A DNA stretch of 64,000 bases from an uncultured Sulfitobacter sp. (GCA_947492925.1 CANLOQ010000001.1:1178001-1242000), one strand, 5' to 3'. Counted from the stretch's first letter, positions 47,049 to 56,125 are shown. Notes: generated by a model not told the origin, from the sequence alone. Made by a program: numbers and translations.

Positions 47049-47774
47049 ATGACGTCAAAGCCTTTGGACCCTCGCCCCTTGGGCACCCCGCTGCCGGAAT
47101 GGTCGCCGCCGCCTGCGCCCGATGGGCAAGTGCTGCGCGGCACCTATGCAGAACTTGCCCCGCTTTCCGCCGAAGCGCATGCCGCGCTGTTGTTTCGGGC
47201 CTACGCCGGGCATGACGCAGTGTGGGACTATATGCCGGTGGGGCCGTTTTCATCGGCGTCGCAGTATCACCGCTGGGTGCGTGACAATGCCGGGCAAGCG
47301 GACCCGTTTTTCTATGCGATCCGGAATCTGGAAAGTGATCAGTGGGAAGGGGCGGCCAGTTATCTGCGCATCGCCCCGCAGGCAGGGTCGATCGAGGTGG
47401 GCTATATCGCCTATGCCCCCGCGTTGCAGCGCACCAGAGCAGCGACAGAAGCGATGTATCTGATGATGAAATGGGCCTTCGAGGCGGGATACCGGCGATA
47501 TGAGTGGAAATGCGATTCGCTCAATGCCCCGTCGCGCCGCGCGGCACAGCGGCTTGGGTTCAGTTTTGAAGGGGTGTTCCGACAGGCCACGGTGGTCAAG
47601 GGGCGCAACCGGGATACGGCGTGGTTTGCGGTGATAGACGCGGAATGGCCCGCGTTGAAGGAGGCTTTTGAAGCCTGGCTGGCCCCCAGCAATTTTGACG
47701 AGAACGGCCAACAGATTGAGCGGCTGGGCGATCTGACAAGGCTTGTGCGTGTGTCCAGCGATCCGTCCCTGTGA
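47049..47774 (+). CDS. GNAT-family N-acetyltransferase (RimJ/RimL type)
   Basis: A 241-residue acetyltransferase with acetyltransf_3 features: GTYAELAPLSAEAHAALLFRAY near residues 31-52 (in two parts), EVGYIAYAPALQRTRAATEAMYLMM near 118-142 and KCDSLNAPSRRAAQRLGFSFEG near 156-177. The protein is longer at both ends than simple RimL. Relatives include protein and small-amine acetyltransferases; the target is unknown. It stands alone, with an own start at 47049. Confidence 0.87.
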   Translation: MTSKPLDPRPLGTPLPEWSPPPAPDGQVLRGTYAELAPLSAEAHAALLFRAYAGHDAVWDYMPVGPFSSASQYHRWVRDNAGQADPFFYAIRNLESDQWEGAASYLRIAPQAGSIEVGYIAYAPALQRTRAATEAMYLMMKWAFEAGYRRYEWKCDSLNAPSRRAAQRLGFSFEGVFRQATVVKGRNRDTAWFAVIDAEWPALKEAFEAWLAPSNFDENGQQIERLGDLTRLVRVSSDPSL

Positions 47775-47810
47775 CCCCTGCGGACCATAGGGCGGCATCA
47801 TAGCCCGGTG

Positions 47811-48530
47811 TCAGATGGCGATACGTTCCGCCAGTCGATGCTGGATCAATCCGGCAATGCGTGCGGTTTCTGACGCTGCGGTTTTGCCCAAGGCACGTTT
47901 TTCAGCAAGCGCCTTGGCGGCATCCTCAAGCGTGCTGTCATTGGCCGATTTCGCAACACCGCTGAGAAATTGTGCAACGTAGTCAAGGGTATGGCCGGTT
48001 AACTGGTCATCCAGCACGTCCGCAATATGGGCCATGTCATCCTGATAGGCGAGCCGGTCGGGTGATACGGTTGTTTCATCAATCTGGCGCGGCCCCTTGG
48101 GGCGCCGTTCGGCAGGCAGCACAGAGAGGATTTTTTCCTGAAAGGTGCCCAGCGATTCGATGGGTTTTTCCATGAAGCCGTCTGCCCCCGCCGCCATCGC
48201 TGCAGCCTCAAGATGCGGATCGCCCGAAATGGCCAGAATGGCGGTTACTCGCGGCATGGCTTCGTTCAGTTCCTCGATCAGTTCGGCCCCGTTGCCGTCG
48301 GGCAGACCCAGATCAATCAGCACGATGGTCGGGCGGTAGACGCGCAGGTGCCGCCGGGCGGACCGCATACAATCGGCGCGTCTGATCCTTGCGCCGGATT
48401 TCAGGCATAGAATACGCATCGCTTCGCAGGCGAAACGGCTGTCTTCCACCACCAGAACCGTCAGGCCCAGCAGGGGACGTGCGGCGGTGGGTTTGGGGAT
48501 ATTGGCCGAAAAAGGGTCTGTCGTGTCCAT
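47811..48530 (-). CDS. Response regulator with helical C-terminal domain
   Basis: A 239-residue protein. Residues about 22-140 form a receiver (acidic E29/D30, phosphoacceptor D73 in VLIDLGLPD, K122 in MEKPI). The C-terminal 95 residues are predicted helical with no DNA-binding motif I recognise (IADVLDDQLTGHTLDYVAQFLSGVAKSANDS and on, read in parts). It could be a phosphotransfer or dimerisation output. No kinase is adjacent. An orphan regulator of this form may act in a phosphorelay. Confidence 0.8.
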   Translation of the reverse strand: MDTTDPFSANIPKPTAARPLLGLTVLVVEDSRFACEAMRILCLKSGARIRRADCMRSARRHLRVYRPTIVLIDLGLPDGNGAELIEELNEAMPRVTAILAISGDPHLEAAAMAAGADGFMEKPIESLGTFQEKILSVLPAERRPKGPRQIDETTVSPDRLAYQDDMAHIADVLDDQLTGHTLDYVAQFLSGVAKSANDSTLEDAAKALAEKRALGKTAASETARIAGLIQHRLAERIAI

Positions 48531-48660
48531 GATAGCCTCCGGGGTTAGGGGGGTATCGTTACGTGGCCTTGGCTAACAGCGGGTTAACGTGCCGCATTGC
48601 TCTTCACGGGTGTTGGCGTCATAAGCGGGCGCAACACCGATAAAGCCGAAGGAAACCGAA

Positions 48661-49065
48661 ATGATTGGCCGTTTGAATCACGTCGCAATTGCTGTCCCTG
48701 ACCTTGAGGCGGCTGCCGATCAATACCGCAATGCGCTGGGTGCCAAGGTTGGCGCGCCACAGGATGAACCCGATCACGGGGTGACGGTGATCTTTATCGA
48801 ATTGCCCAACACCAAGATCGAGCTGTTGTATCCGCTGGGAGAGGGCAGCCCCATTCAGGGGTTTCTGGATAAGAACCCGGCGGGTGGTATCCATCACATT
48901 TGCTATGAGGTTGAGGACATTCTTGCGGCGCGGGATCATTTGAAATCTACCGGCGCACGTGTGCTGGGCACCGGAGAACCGAAGATCGGCGCGCATGGCA
49001 AGCCGGTGTTGTTCCTGCACCCTAAGGATTTCAACGGTGCGCTGGTCGAACTGGAACAGGTGTAG
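48661..49065 (+). CDS. mce: Methylmalonyl-CoA epimerase
   Basis: A 134-residue vicinal-oxygen-chelate enzyme that interconverts the two methylmalonyl-CoA epimers in propionate breakdown. It has LNHVAIAVPDLEAA at the N-terminus (metal ligand H7), IHHICYEVEDI near 77-87, LFLHPKDFNG and the C-terminal glutamate in LVELEQ. Exactly the family length. It is followed after three bases by the DUF1467 gene, a common pairing in Rhodobacterales. Confidence 0.95.
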   Translation: MIGRLNHVAIAVPDLEAAADQYRNALGAKVGAPQDEPDHGVTVIFIELPNTKIELLYPLGEGSPIQGFLDKNPAGGIHHICYEVEDILAARDHLKSTGARVLGTGEPKIGAHGKPVLFLHPKDFNGALVELEQV

Positions 49066-49068
49066 GCA

Positions 49069-49362
49069 ATGGGCATCACCTCTGGACTGGTTCTGTTTGC
49101 CGTCATCTGGTCGATGGTGTTTCTGATTGCCCTGCCGATCCGGGTACAGACGCAGGGTGATCTGGACAATGTCGTGCCGGGCACGCATGCAGGTTCGCCC
49201 GAGCATCATCACCTGAAGAAAAAGGCGCTTTGGACCACGCTGATCGCTTTGATCATCTGGGCTATTACAGCGACGATCATCCTGTCAGGTTGGATTACCG
49301 TCGATGATATTGAGAGCCTGTTTCGGGCCGGGGCGTGGTCAGGCCGTGGTATAGATGAGTAA
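49069..49362 (+). CDS. DUF1467-family membrane protein
   Basis: A 97-residue protein with two membrane helices (about 4-24 and 53-75) and the family's LPIRVQTQGD and HHHLKKKALWTT motifs. Function unknown. It is almost fused to mce. Its last 68 bases overlap the end of the convergent EI24-domain gene, so the two 3' ends are read on both strands. Confidence 0.9.
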   Translation: MGITSGLVLFAVIWSMVFLIALPIRVQTQGDLDNVVPGTHAGSPEHHHLKKKALWTTLIALIIWAITATIILSGWITVDDIESLFRAGAWSGRGIDE

Positions 49363-50029
49363 AGGTTGCGGCCCCCAGTATGGGGATCACAAGGTTCAAG
49401 AGCGGCACTGACAGCGGGACTGCCATCAGCGCACCCGCCAGCCAGACCGTCCCGATATGACGGCGGCGCAGGCGCTTTGCCTCGACCCGGCCAACCCAGC
49501 GTATGGCAACCATCGTGAAATATTCCCGGCCCAGCAGAAACCCGTTCACGCCCCAGAAGATCAGCGGTGCGGCGGGGGCAAAGATCAGATAAAGCAGGAT
49601 CGCCAGCAGGTTCACCCCGACCAGCACGCCCAGAAAATTGACGGTGTCGCGCAGCGCCTCGCCAAAAGGAACGGATTGCGGGCGGGGCAGATGCGGGTAA
49701 TGTTTGTCTTCGACCGCGTGGGCCACTTCATCCAGAAACATGGAGGTGATGGCCGAAGCAACGGGGATCATCAAAAAGACCGACAGAAAGGTCAGCAGGA
49801 ACACCGCGCCCCATGACAACAGGTCATTGACCCAGTTCACTTCGCCCAGGATAGGCAGCCAAAGCTGATCGGGCGTGGCCCAGTCGGTGAACCAGACAAA
49901 GGCGGCGGTAAAGCCGATCAGCAGCGCCAGCGCCAGCGCGATGCCCAACAGGAAGACACGCCTGAAGCGGGGGTCCGACAACTGGCCAATGGCTTGCAGG
50001 AACGCGCGGAATATCAGGCTGACAGCCAT
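49295..50029 (-). CDS. EI24/CysZ-like membrane protein
   Basis: A 244-residue protein with about five or six membrane segments and the EI24 domain (PF07264), whose bacterial member CysZ transports sulfate. Typical segments are FLLTFLSVFLMIPVASAITS near 77-96, EVAHAVEDKHYPHLP and FWGVNGFLLGREYFTMVAIR near 158-177. No cysteine-synthesis genes are adjacent, so sulfate transport is uncertain. It overlaps the nitroreductase gene by 16 bases at its start. Confidence 0.87.
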   Translation of the reverse strand: MAVSLIFRAFLQAIGQLSDPRFRRVFLLGIALALALLIGFTAAFVWFTDWATPDQLWLPILGEVNWVNDLLSWGAVFLLTFLSVFLMIPVASAITSMFLDEVAHAVEDKHYPHLPRPQSVPFGEALRDTVNFLGVLVGVNLLAILLYLIFAPAAPLIFWGVNGFLLGREYFTMVAIRWVGRVEAKRLRRRHIGTVWLAGALMAVPLSVPLLNLVIPILGAATFTHLYHGLTTPRPETGSQYHRR

Positions 50030-50592
50030 GTGGTGATCTCTGAAAGGTCGGGGCGCGGGCGTTCTGGTGGCGCGGATGTTTCGGTTCCGATGTGGATAAG
50101 CCCCGCGATGCGTTCGTGATCCCCCAGCCCAAAGGCGTCGGTCATAAATGCCCGGTCGTGCGAGGCCCAGCCGCTGAGCCAGTTGGCCCCCCAGCCCGCC
50201 GCCAGCGCAGCGTTGAGAAGCGCAAGGCAGACGGCTCCGGCGGAATAGGTCTGCTCAAGTGCGGGAATTTTGGCCGAGGGTTTGTGTACCTCAATCACCG
50301 CCACGGCCAGATGGCCCTGATCGAACTGCTGACAGCCTTTTGTGATCTGCTCCGGGTCCAGCCCCAGCGCGGTGCCCCGTGCCTGTGCGAGGGCGGACAG
50401 GCGGGGCATTGCGTCTTTTTCGACGACGATGAAGCGCCACGGCTCCAGCTTGCCGTGATCGGGCGTGCGTGCTGCCGCCTTGAGCAGCGGCATCAGCGCT
50501 GCACGGTCCGGCACGGGCAGGCCAAGGGTCTTGGCCGGGCGCGAGCGGCGGGTGTGCAGAAACGCCAGCGCCTCGGGGTTCACTTCGGGCAT
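50014..50592 (-). CDS. Nitroreductase-family flavoprotein (YdjA-like)
   Basis: A 192-residue FMN-dependent oxidoreductase: HTRRSRPAKTL near residues 12-22 (FMN binding), RTPDHGKLEPWRFIVV near 41-56 and AGAVCLALLNAALAAGWGANW near 117-137 in two parts. Close to the short E. coli YdjA. The start at 50592 is chosen by homology (MPEVNPEALAF); the frame opens further upstream. It lies four bases after the HDAC-family gene and overlaps the EI24 gene, so the three form one operon. Confidence 0.88.
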   Translation of the reverse strand: MPEVNPEALAFLHTRRSRPAKTLGLPVPDRAALMPLLKAAARTPDHGKLEPWRFIVVEKDAMPRLSALAQARGTALGLDPEQITKGCQQFDQGHLAVAVIEVHKPSAKIPALEQTYSAGAVCLALLNAALAAGWGANWLSGWASHDRAFMTDAFGLGDHERIAGLIHIGTETSAPPERPRPDLSEITTWLSA

Positions 50593-50596
50593 TGCG

Positions 50597-51703
50597 TCAA
50601 AGCTCCAGTTGTTCGGCCATCCGGTCAATGGACTGGCGCAGAAAGGCATCGTGTTCGGGCGACGGCTGGCGGTGGGCCATCACGTCGGCCACGGGATCAG
50701 GGGCGGTGATAGTGCTGCCCGACAGGGCGCTGATGGTTGCGTGACCGCAGAAGGGGACATAGACCTCGGAATAGCCGCCTTCGTGGACCAGCACGAGTTT
50801 GCCGTCGCACAGGCGTTCTGCTGTCTCGCGGATACGGGTGGTCAGCATGCCAAAGGTTTCGGCCGTGGCCTGCATGCGGGCCAGCGGATCGGTACAGGCC
50901 GCGTCATAGCCGCAGGCAACCACGATCATATCAGGTTGAAAGGCGTCAAGCGCCGGGATGACAACACGTTCCATTGCATGCAGATAGGCGCTGTGCCCCG
51001 ACCCGGCAAGCATCGGGAGGTTCAGCGCATAGCCTTCGCCTGCCCCGATGCCCCTGTCGGTCAGGGCACCGGTATGCAGGGGATAATTCTTTTCCTGGTG
51101 CAGCGAGAGGGTGAGCGTGTCGTTGCGGGCGTAAAAGATTGATTCGGTGCCATTGCCGTGGTGTACATCCCAGTCCAGCACGGCAACGCGGTTGACCAGA
51201 CCCTTGGCGCGCGCGGCCTCGATGGCGATGGCGATATTGGCCAGCAGGCAGAACCCCATCGGTTCGTCGGCAGTGCAGTGATGGCCGGGCGGGCGGCTGA
51301 GCGCGTAGGCGTTGGTCAAAGCGCCTGAGGCGACCGCGTCAACCGCCCCAAGGGCCAGACCGGCAGAGAGTGTCGCGATTTCATAGCCGCCCTGTCCGAA
51401 AGGGGTATGATGGCCCAATTCGCCCCCGCCCGCGTCCGACGTTTTCTTGAAAAGATCCAGATAGCTGGCCGGATGCACCCGTTCCAGCGCCGCGCGATCG
51501 GCGGCGGGTGCACTGCGGGCGTCCAGCACATTGGTCAGGCCCGTCACGTCCATCAGGTTTTTCAACCTGCGTTTTGTCTCGGGGCTTTCGGGCAGACCGC
51601 CTGCGGCCAGCGGTTGCACCAGCCCGCCCACCGGCAGGGTCAGCGCATAATTGCCCCCCGCGTGCCAGAAGCAGCGTTCGTCCCAGAAAAAGCCTGTGGT
51701 CAT
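50597..51703 (-). CDS. Histone-deacetylase-family protein (class II, acetylpolyamine-type)
   Basis: A 368-residue zinc amidohydrolase related to bacterial HDAH and acetylpolyamine amidohydrolase. The active-site segments are SRPPGHHC (137-144, H141/H142), the zinc ligands D179 and H181 in DWDVHHGNG, and GYDAACTDPLARM with a third aspartate ligand; HEGGYSEVY carries the catalytic-region tyrosine. Likely substrates are acetylated polyamines or other acetyl amides. GGAGGA before the ATG fixes the start. First gene of an operon with nitroreductase and EI24 genes. Confidence 0.93.
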   Translation of the reverse strand: MTTGFFWDERCFWHAGGNYALTLPVGGLVQPLAAGGLPESPETKRRLKNLMDVTGLTNVLDARSAPAADRAALERVHPASYLDLFKKTSDAGGGELGHHTPFGQGGYEIATLSAGLALGAVDAVASGALTNAYALSRPPGHHCTADEPMGFCLLANIAIAIEAARAKGLVNRVAVLDWDVHHGNGTESIFYARNDTLTLSLHQEKNYPLHTGALTDRGIGAGEGYALNLPMLAGSGHSAYLHAMERVVIPALDAFQPDMIVVACGYDAACTDPLARMQATAETFGMLTTRIRETAERLCDGKLVLVHEGGYSEVYVPFCGHATISALSGSTITAPDPVADVMAHRQPSPEHDAFLRQSIDRMAEQLEL

Positions 51704-51773
51704 TGTGGTGTCCTCCGTCTGTGCTGTGCCAAAGGTGGCCGAGCACGGTGCCTTTGTCCATCGGGGTGTGCGC

Positions 51774-51839
51774 GTAAGGTGGGCCTGTGGCCCGCCCCGG
51801 GGCAGGTGTTGCGGGGGGGGGAGGAGACCTCCACCTTAC
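51774..51839. repeat. Pair of GTAA-headed REP-like hairpins (head-out)
   Basis: A plus unit (51774-51796, GTAAGGTGGGC then GGCCCGCC) and a minus unit (51817-51839, GTAAGGTGGAGG when read on the minus strand) face away from each other. The minus unit's TAA head is the stop codon of the VOC gene. The pair separates that gene from the HDAC-family gene. Confidence 0.7.
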
Positions 51840-52312
51840 GGGGCTGCGGCTTCGGCCAGCAGAGCGGGGACATCAAGCGGCGTGTTGACCATCTTCAGCG
51901 CGCCCGCGGCATCGCGAGGCCAGTCTTTGGCGGGGCGGTCGCGGTAAAGCTCTACGCCGTTGCCATCGGGATCACACAGGTAGACGGCTTCGCTGACCCC
52001 GTGATCGGCGGCCCCGTCAAGCGTGATCCCGGCGGCCAATACGCGGTGCAGGACCTGTGCGAGAGCAGGGCGATCGGGATAGAGAAAAGCCGCATGATAG
52101 AGCCCGGTATGCCCCGGCGGCGGTGGCGTGCCGCCTTTGCTGTCCCAGGTGTTCAGGCCGATGTGATGGTGATATCCGCCCGCGCCCAGAAACGCGGCCT
52201 GCGTGCCGTAGCGCTGGGTCAGGGTGAAGCCCAGAACATCGCGGTAGAATGTCAGAGCGCGGTCAATATCCGCGACCCGCAGGTGAACGTGGCCGACAGT
52301 TGGGTGGGTCAT
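51836..52312 (-). CDS. VOC-family (glyoxalase/dioxygenase-fold) protein
   Basis: A 158-residue vicinal-oxygen-chelate protein: VGHVHLRVADIDRALTFYRDVLGF near residues 6-29 (two pieces), HHHIGLNTW near 47-55 and GNGVELYRDRP near 119-129 carry the typical metal-ligand histidines and glutamate. Closest in feel to the CatE-like group, which includes ring-cleaving dioxygenases and glyoxalase relatives, but the substrate is unknown. The ATG at 52312 has AGGAGG at ideal spacing; an upstream GTG is less likely. Confidence 0.85.
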   Translation of the reverse strand: MTHPTVGHVHLRVADIDRALTFYRDVLGFTLTQRYGTQAAFLGAGGYHHHIGLNTWDSKGGTPPPPGHTGLYHAAFLYPDRPALAQVLHRVLAAGITLDGAADHGVSEAVYLCDPDGNGVELYRDRPAKDWPRDAAGALKMVNTPLDVPALLAEAAAP

Positions 52313-52403
52313 GGGGTGCCTCCTGTGTGTGACGGCCACATCTAAGGGGCGTATTGCCCGGTGCGCAATCGCAGCACACGCAGGGCATCTGTGCGCGGCC
52401 TCT

Positions 52404-52487
52404 GTAAGGTGGGCCTATGGCCCGCCTCCTCCCTCTGGCGTTGCACGCGCGGGGCGAACGGGCAGGCGGAGGGGACCTCCACCTTAC
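52404..52487. repeat. Pair of GTAA-headed REP-like hairpins (head-out)
   Basis: A plus unit (52404-52426, GTAAGGTGGGC then GGCCCGCC) and a minus unit (52465-52487) face away from each other across 38 bases. They fill the gap between the VOC gene's upstream region and the trpS stop. Arrangement is the same as at 51774-51839, as in the BIME pairs of enterobacteria. Confidence 0.7.
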
Positions 52488-52502
52488 TCCCGGCGCGCCG
52501 GT

Positions 52503-53519
52503 TTAGCTGACCATCCCGACAATTTCATAGGTTTTCCTGAGGATAGGTGCCGTGATCTCGCGGGCCTGCGCGGCACCGCGCGCCAGAATGCGGTCGATCT
52601 CTGCGGGGTCGTCCATCAGGCGCGCCATCTCGGTCGAGATGGGCGCAAGCTTGGACACCGCCAGCTCCGCCAGCAAGGGTTTGAATGTGCCAAATTGCTG
52701 ACCGCCCACTTCGCGCAGCACGTCTTCGACGGATTGCTCGTTCAGCGCGGCATAGATGTTGACCAGATTGCGCGCCTCGGGACGGTCTTCCAGTCCCTCG
52801 ACCTCGGAAGGCAGAGCGTCCGGGTCGGTCTTGGCCTTGCGGATTTTCTTGGCAATCGCATCGGCGTCATCGGTCATGTTGATGCGGCTGGCATCCGACG
52901 GATCGGACTTCGACATCTTTTTGGACCCGTCGCGCAAGGACATCACGCGGGTTGCTGCCCCTTCGATCACGGGTTCGGTGATGGGAAAGAAATCCACGCC
53001 GTAGTCGTGATTGAATTTGGCGGCAATGTCGCGGGTCAGCTCAAGGTGTTGTTTCTGGTCCTCGCCCACCGGCACATGGGTGGCGTGATAGACCAGAATA
53101 TCTGCCGCCATCAGGGCCGGATAGCCGAACAGCCCCAGCGATACATTTTCGGTGTTCTTGCCCGCTTTGTCCTTGAACTGTGTCATCCGGCCCATCCAGC
53201 CCATGCGTGCGACGCAATTGAAGATCCAGCCAAGTTGCGCGTGCTCAGGCACCTGTGACTGGTTGATCAGGATCGACTTTTCCGGGCTGATGCCCGAGGC
53301 GATAAACCCTGCGGCCAATTCGCGGGTGTTGTGCGCCAGCGCTTTCGGGTCCTGCCAAACCGTGATCGCGTGCAGATCGACCATGCAATAGACCGTCTCG
53401 AAATCCTCGTCCTGCATAGAGACGAACCGTTTGATCGCCCCCAGGTAATTGCCCAATGTCAGGCCGCCGGACGGCTGGATGCCGGAAAAGACGCGCGGGG
53501 TGAACTTTGTATCGGACAT
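52503..53519 (-). CDS. trpS: Tryptophanyl-tRNA synthetase
   Basis: A 338-residue class I synthetase. The HIGH-type motif reads [13 protein letters not shown] (about 16-28), the KMSKS loop reads [10 protein letters not shown] (about 203-212) and [12 protein letters not shown] is in the Rossmann domain. Standard bacterial length. It is in the conserved neighbourhood glnD - murJ - trpS of alphaproteobacteria, though the order here has been broken by an SbtA-like gene and a rhomboid-like gene. Confidence 0.97.
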   Translation of the reverse strand: MSDTKFTPRVFSGIQPSGGLTLGNYLGAIKRFVSMQDEDFETVYCMVDLHAITVWQDPKALAHNTRELAAGFIASGISPEKSILINQSQVPEHAQLGWIFNCVARMGWMGRMTQFKDKAGKNTENVSLGLFGYPALMAADILVYHATHVPVGEDQKQHLELTRDIAAKFNHDYGVDFFPITEPVIEGAATRVMSLRDGSKKMSKSDPSDASRINMTDDADAIAKKIRKAKTDPDALPSEVEGLEDRPEARNLVNIYAALNEQSVEDVLREVGGQQFGTFKPLLAELAVSKLAPISTEMARLMDDPAEIDRILARGAAQAREITAPILRKTYEIVGMVS

Positions 53520-53592
53520 GGGCGGACCTCGGGGCTGGATTGTTGGCTGTCTGCGGCGTAACTCTAGCGCATCCTCGCGTCAAGGAGCGCCC

Positions 53593-54279
53593 ATGCAAGA
53601 CCCTGATTTCCAGCCGCCGGTGAACCCCCTGCCACCGCTTGTGGCGCTGACGTTTCTGGCCATCGCCGGGGTTGAGGCGGGCCTGTCATTGGGCGAGGCC
53701 GGGATGATCGGTGGCCCCGGTGCGGTGGGCTGGCGGCTGGGGCTGATCCGGGATTACGGCTTTTCCAGCCAGATTTTCGACTGGATGACAGCCAACGGCA
53801 TCTGGCCCCTGTGGGAGGTGCTGCGCGCCTTTACCTATCCGTTCATTCATCTGGGTTTTACCCACGCTCTTTTTGCGATGGTGCTGCTTCTGGCGCTGGG
53901 CAAGATGGTGGCCGAAGTGATGGGGCCTGTCACCTTTGCGGTGATCTTTGTCGGGGCGGGCGCAGGCGGTGCGATGATCTACGCGCTGTTGCTTGATGAT
54001 CCCGCGTGGCTGGTGGGGGCCTATCCGTCGGTTTACGGTCTGATCGGGGGATATTCCTTTGTGATGTGGCGTCAGTTGGCGGGTACAGGCGCGCAACAAT
54101 ACCGGGCCTTTTCGCTGATCGCGTTCCTGATGGGAATTCAGCTGATCTGGGGCGTATTTTTCGAAGTCGGCACGCAGTGGGTGGCCGAATTGATTGGCTT
54201 TTTCATTGGCTTTGGCCTGTGTTTTTTGTTGGCACCGGGCGAATGGGCGCGGGTGCGCAACAGTCTGCGCCGGCGCTAG
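53593..54279 (+). CDS. Rhomboid-like membrane protein, probably not a protease
   Basis: A 228-residue protein with about six membrane segments and recognisable rhomboid spacing. HLGFTHALFAM (86-96) matches the H-x-x-x-x-H-x-x-x-N region but has alanine (A95) where the oxyanion asparagine should be. S146 in AYPSVYGLIG matches the catalytic serine. The AHxxG of the last helix reads AELIGFFIG, with E199 in place of the catalytic histidine. Two of the three key residues are missing, so it is likely a pseudoprotease. AAGGAG precedes the ATG. It lies between trpS and murJ. Confidence 0.75.
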   Translation: MQDPDFQPPVNPLPPLVALTFLAIAGVEAGLSLGEAGMIGGPGAVGWRLGLIRDYGFSSQIFDWMTANGIWPLWEVLRAFTYPFIHLGFTHALFAMVLLLALGKMVAEVMGPVTFAVIFVGAGAGGAMIYALLLDDPAWLVGAYPSVYGLIGGYSFVMWRQLAGTGAQQYRAFSLIAFLMGIQLIWGVFFEVGTQWVAELIGFFIGFGLCFLLAPGEWARVRNSLRRR

Positions 54280-54291
54280 TTCAGGGCTGCG

Positions 54292-55833
54292 CTATTTGCG
54301 GCGCAGCGCGCCTTTGATTTCGGACAGGTGAACGGCCCCCAGAATCTGCGCAGCGACAAAAAAGCTGACAGCACCGATACCAATCAGCACCACCAGTCCC
54401 AGACCGCGCCACCAGGGCGTGTTCAGCAAGGGTTCAAGTGCGGCGTTGCCCATCAGCAGCGCGCCCCCCATCAGCAGGGATGCAGCAACGATACGCCATA
54501 TGCGCTTGCGAAATCGGTCATCAAAGCGGGCGGCCTCGCCGTAGGAGCGGGCGCCGATGAACAGGCACAGCACCATAATCCACCCGGCGACCGTTGCGGC
54601 GATGGCGGGCGCGATCCAGCCAATTACGGGGGCCAGACCAACCGCCAGCACCACGTTGACGATCATCGCGACGATGGCAAAATGGAACGGGCGGCGGGTA
54701 TCGCCGCGGGCGAAATAAATCGGTTGCAGAACTTTTTGCAGCACAAAGGCGGGCAGGCCCAGCCCGTAGACCGCCACAGCCGCCGCGATGGCGGCAGTGT
54801 CATCCACGCCCGATGCGCCACGTTCGAACAATACCGATACCAGCGTTTGCGGCACCAGCATCAATGCAACGGCCGACGGGATTGTCAGCGCCAGAGATAT
54901 TTCTCCGGCCCGGCTAAGCGCGTGGCGCGCGCCGCTGTCATCGCCCGCGCGCAGACGCCGGGACAGATCGGGCAGCAGGACGATGCCGACCGCAATGCCA
55001 ACGACCCCAAGCGGCAGTTGATAGAGCCGGTCGGCGGCAAACAGCCATGACACGGCGTTTTCATACTGGCTGGCCACCAGTTGCCCGACCACCAGATTGA
55101 TCTGCATGACTCCCGATGCCAATGCCGCAGGCAGGGCAATCAGGACCATTGATTTCATATCCGGTGTCCAGCGTGGCAGTGTGGGGCGCAGGGAAAAGCC
55201 GGCCTGCGCCGCTGCGCGCCATGTGAGCGCAAGCTGCGCGACACCAGCAACCGGGATCGACCAGACAAGCCAGTCAACAACAGCGCCGCCCGCATAGGCT
55301 CCGACCAGCATGGCGGCGATGACAAAGATATTCAGCAACACGGGTGCCGCTGCGGCCACGGCAAAACGCCCCGTTGCGTTCAACAGCCCCGAAAACAGCG
55401 CGGCAAGGGACATGAAAAGGATGTAAGGGAAGACGATCCGCCCGTATCCGACTGTCAGGTCAAACCGTTCATCCCCCGCGAAGCCTTCGGCGGTCAGCCA
55501 CACAAAACCGGGCATAAAGATCATGCCAAGCGCCACGAGGATCAGCACGACAAGGGCCAGCCCGCTGAACGCATCCTGAGCAAACGTCCCCGCGCCTTCC
55601 TCGCCCTCCAGTTTCTTGGCAAACATTGGCACGAAGGCTGCATTGAACGCGCCTTCGGCAAAAAAGCGGCGGAACATGTTGGGCAGACGAAAGGCCGCGA
55701 CAAAGGCGTCCATCACCGGGCCGGGGCCGATTAGCGACAGCAGCAGCACTTCGCGCAGAAACCCCAGCACACGGCTGAGCAGGGTCCAGACCCCAACGGT
55801 GAAAAAGCCGGACATCAGGCGGATGGGTTTCAT
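54292..55833 (-). CDS. murJ: Lipid II flippase MurJ
   Basis: A 513-residue MOP-superfamily transporter with 14 likely membrane helices, which moves peptidoglycan precursor lipid II across the inner membrane. Family landmarks are SRVLGFLREVLLL near residues 20-32, DAFVAAFRLPNMFRRFFAEGAFNAAFVP near 42-69 (in two parts), SWLFAADRLYQLPLGVVGIA near 256-275 and LFERGASG near 328-335. Essential in most bacteria. It starts 323 bases before the divergent SbtA-like gene and ends 13 bases before the convergent rhomboid-like gene. Confidence 0.96.
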   Translation of the reverse strand: MKPIRLMSGFFTVGVWTLLSRVLGFLREVLLLSLIGPGPVMDAFVAAFRLPNMFRRFFAEGAFNAAFVPMFAKKLEGEEGAGTFAQDAFSGLALVVLILVALGMIFMPGFVWLTAEGFAGDERFDLTVGYGRIVFPYILFMSLAALFSGLLNATGRFAVAAAAPVLLNIFVIAAMLVGAYAGGAVVDWLVWSIPVAGVAQLALTWRAAAQAGFSLRPTLPRWTPDMKSMVLIALPAALASGVMQINLVVGQLVASQYENAVSWLFAADRLYQLPLGVVGIAVGIVLLPDLSRRLRAGDDSGARHALSRAGEISLALTIPSAVALMLVPQTLVSVLFERGASGVDDTAAIAAAVAVYGLGLPAFVLQKVLQPIYFARGDTRRPFHFAIVAMIVNVVLAVGLAPVIGWIAPAIAATVAGWIMVLCLFIGARSYGEAARFDDRFRKRIWRIVAASLLMGGALLMGNAALEPLLNTPWWRGLGLVVLIGIGAVSFFVAAQILGAVHLSEIKGALRRK

Positions 55834-56125
55834 GGAGCGGCCTTTTTCGCGGCGGTTTTACACGGCATATCGCGCGCAAGGGGGCCGTGCAATCTGCAAG
55901 GTGGTATGGGGCGGCCGGGAGGATAGGGCGGCTTGGTGCGCTTTGGTGGGTTGTTTCATTTGGCCAAAGCATCCGGGTATCCGTCAATCGTGAGAGGGCA
56001 AAGGCAGTGACGGGGGCAGGGGCAACGGAGAGCTGCCGCGGCTGCTTCAGATGCGGTATGTTCTATTTTATCTATCAAAAATACGTTTAATATATATTTT
56101 TCTTCTGCCTACCTGTGCGCCATAT
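55834..56125. other. Gene-free region between murJ and the SbtA-like gene
   Basis: I find no gene. The right end (about 56058-56104) is strongly AT-rich, unlike its surroundings, and probably holds the SbtA-like gene's promoter. The rest is GC-rich with no clear signal. Confidence 0.5.
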
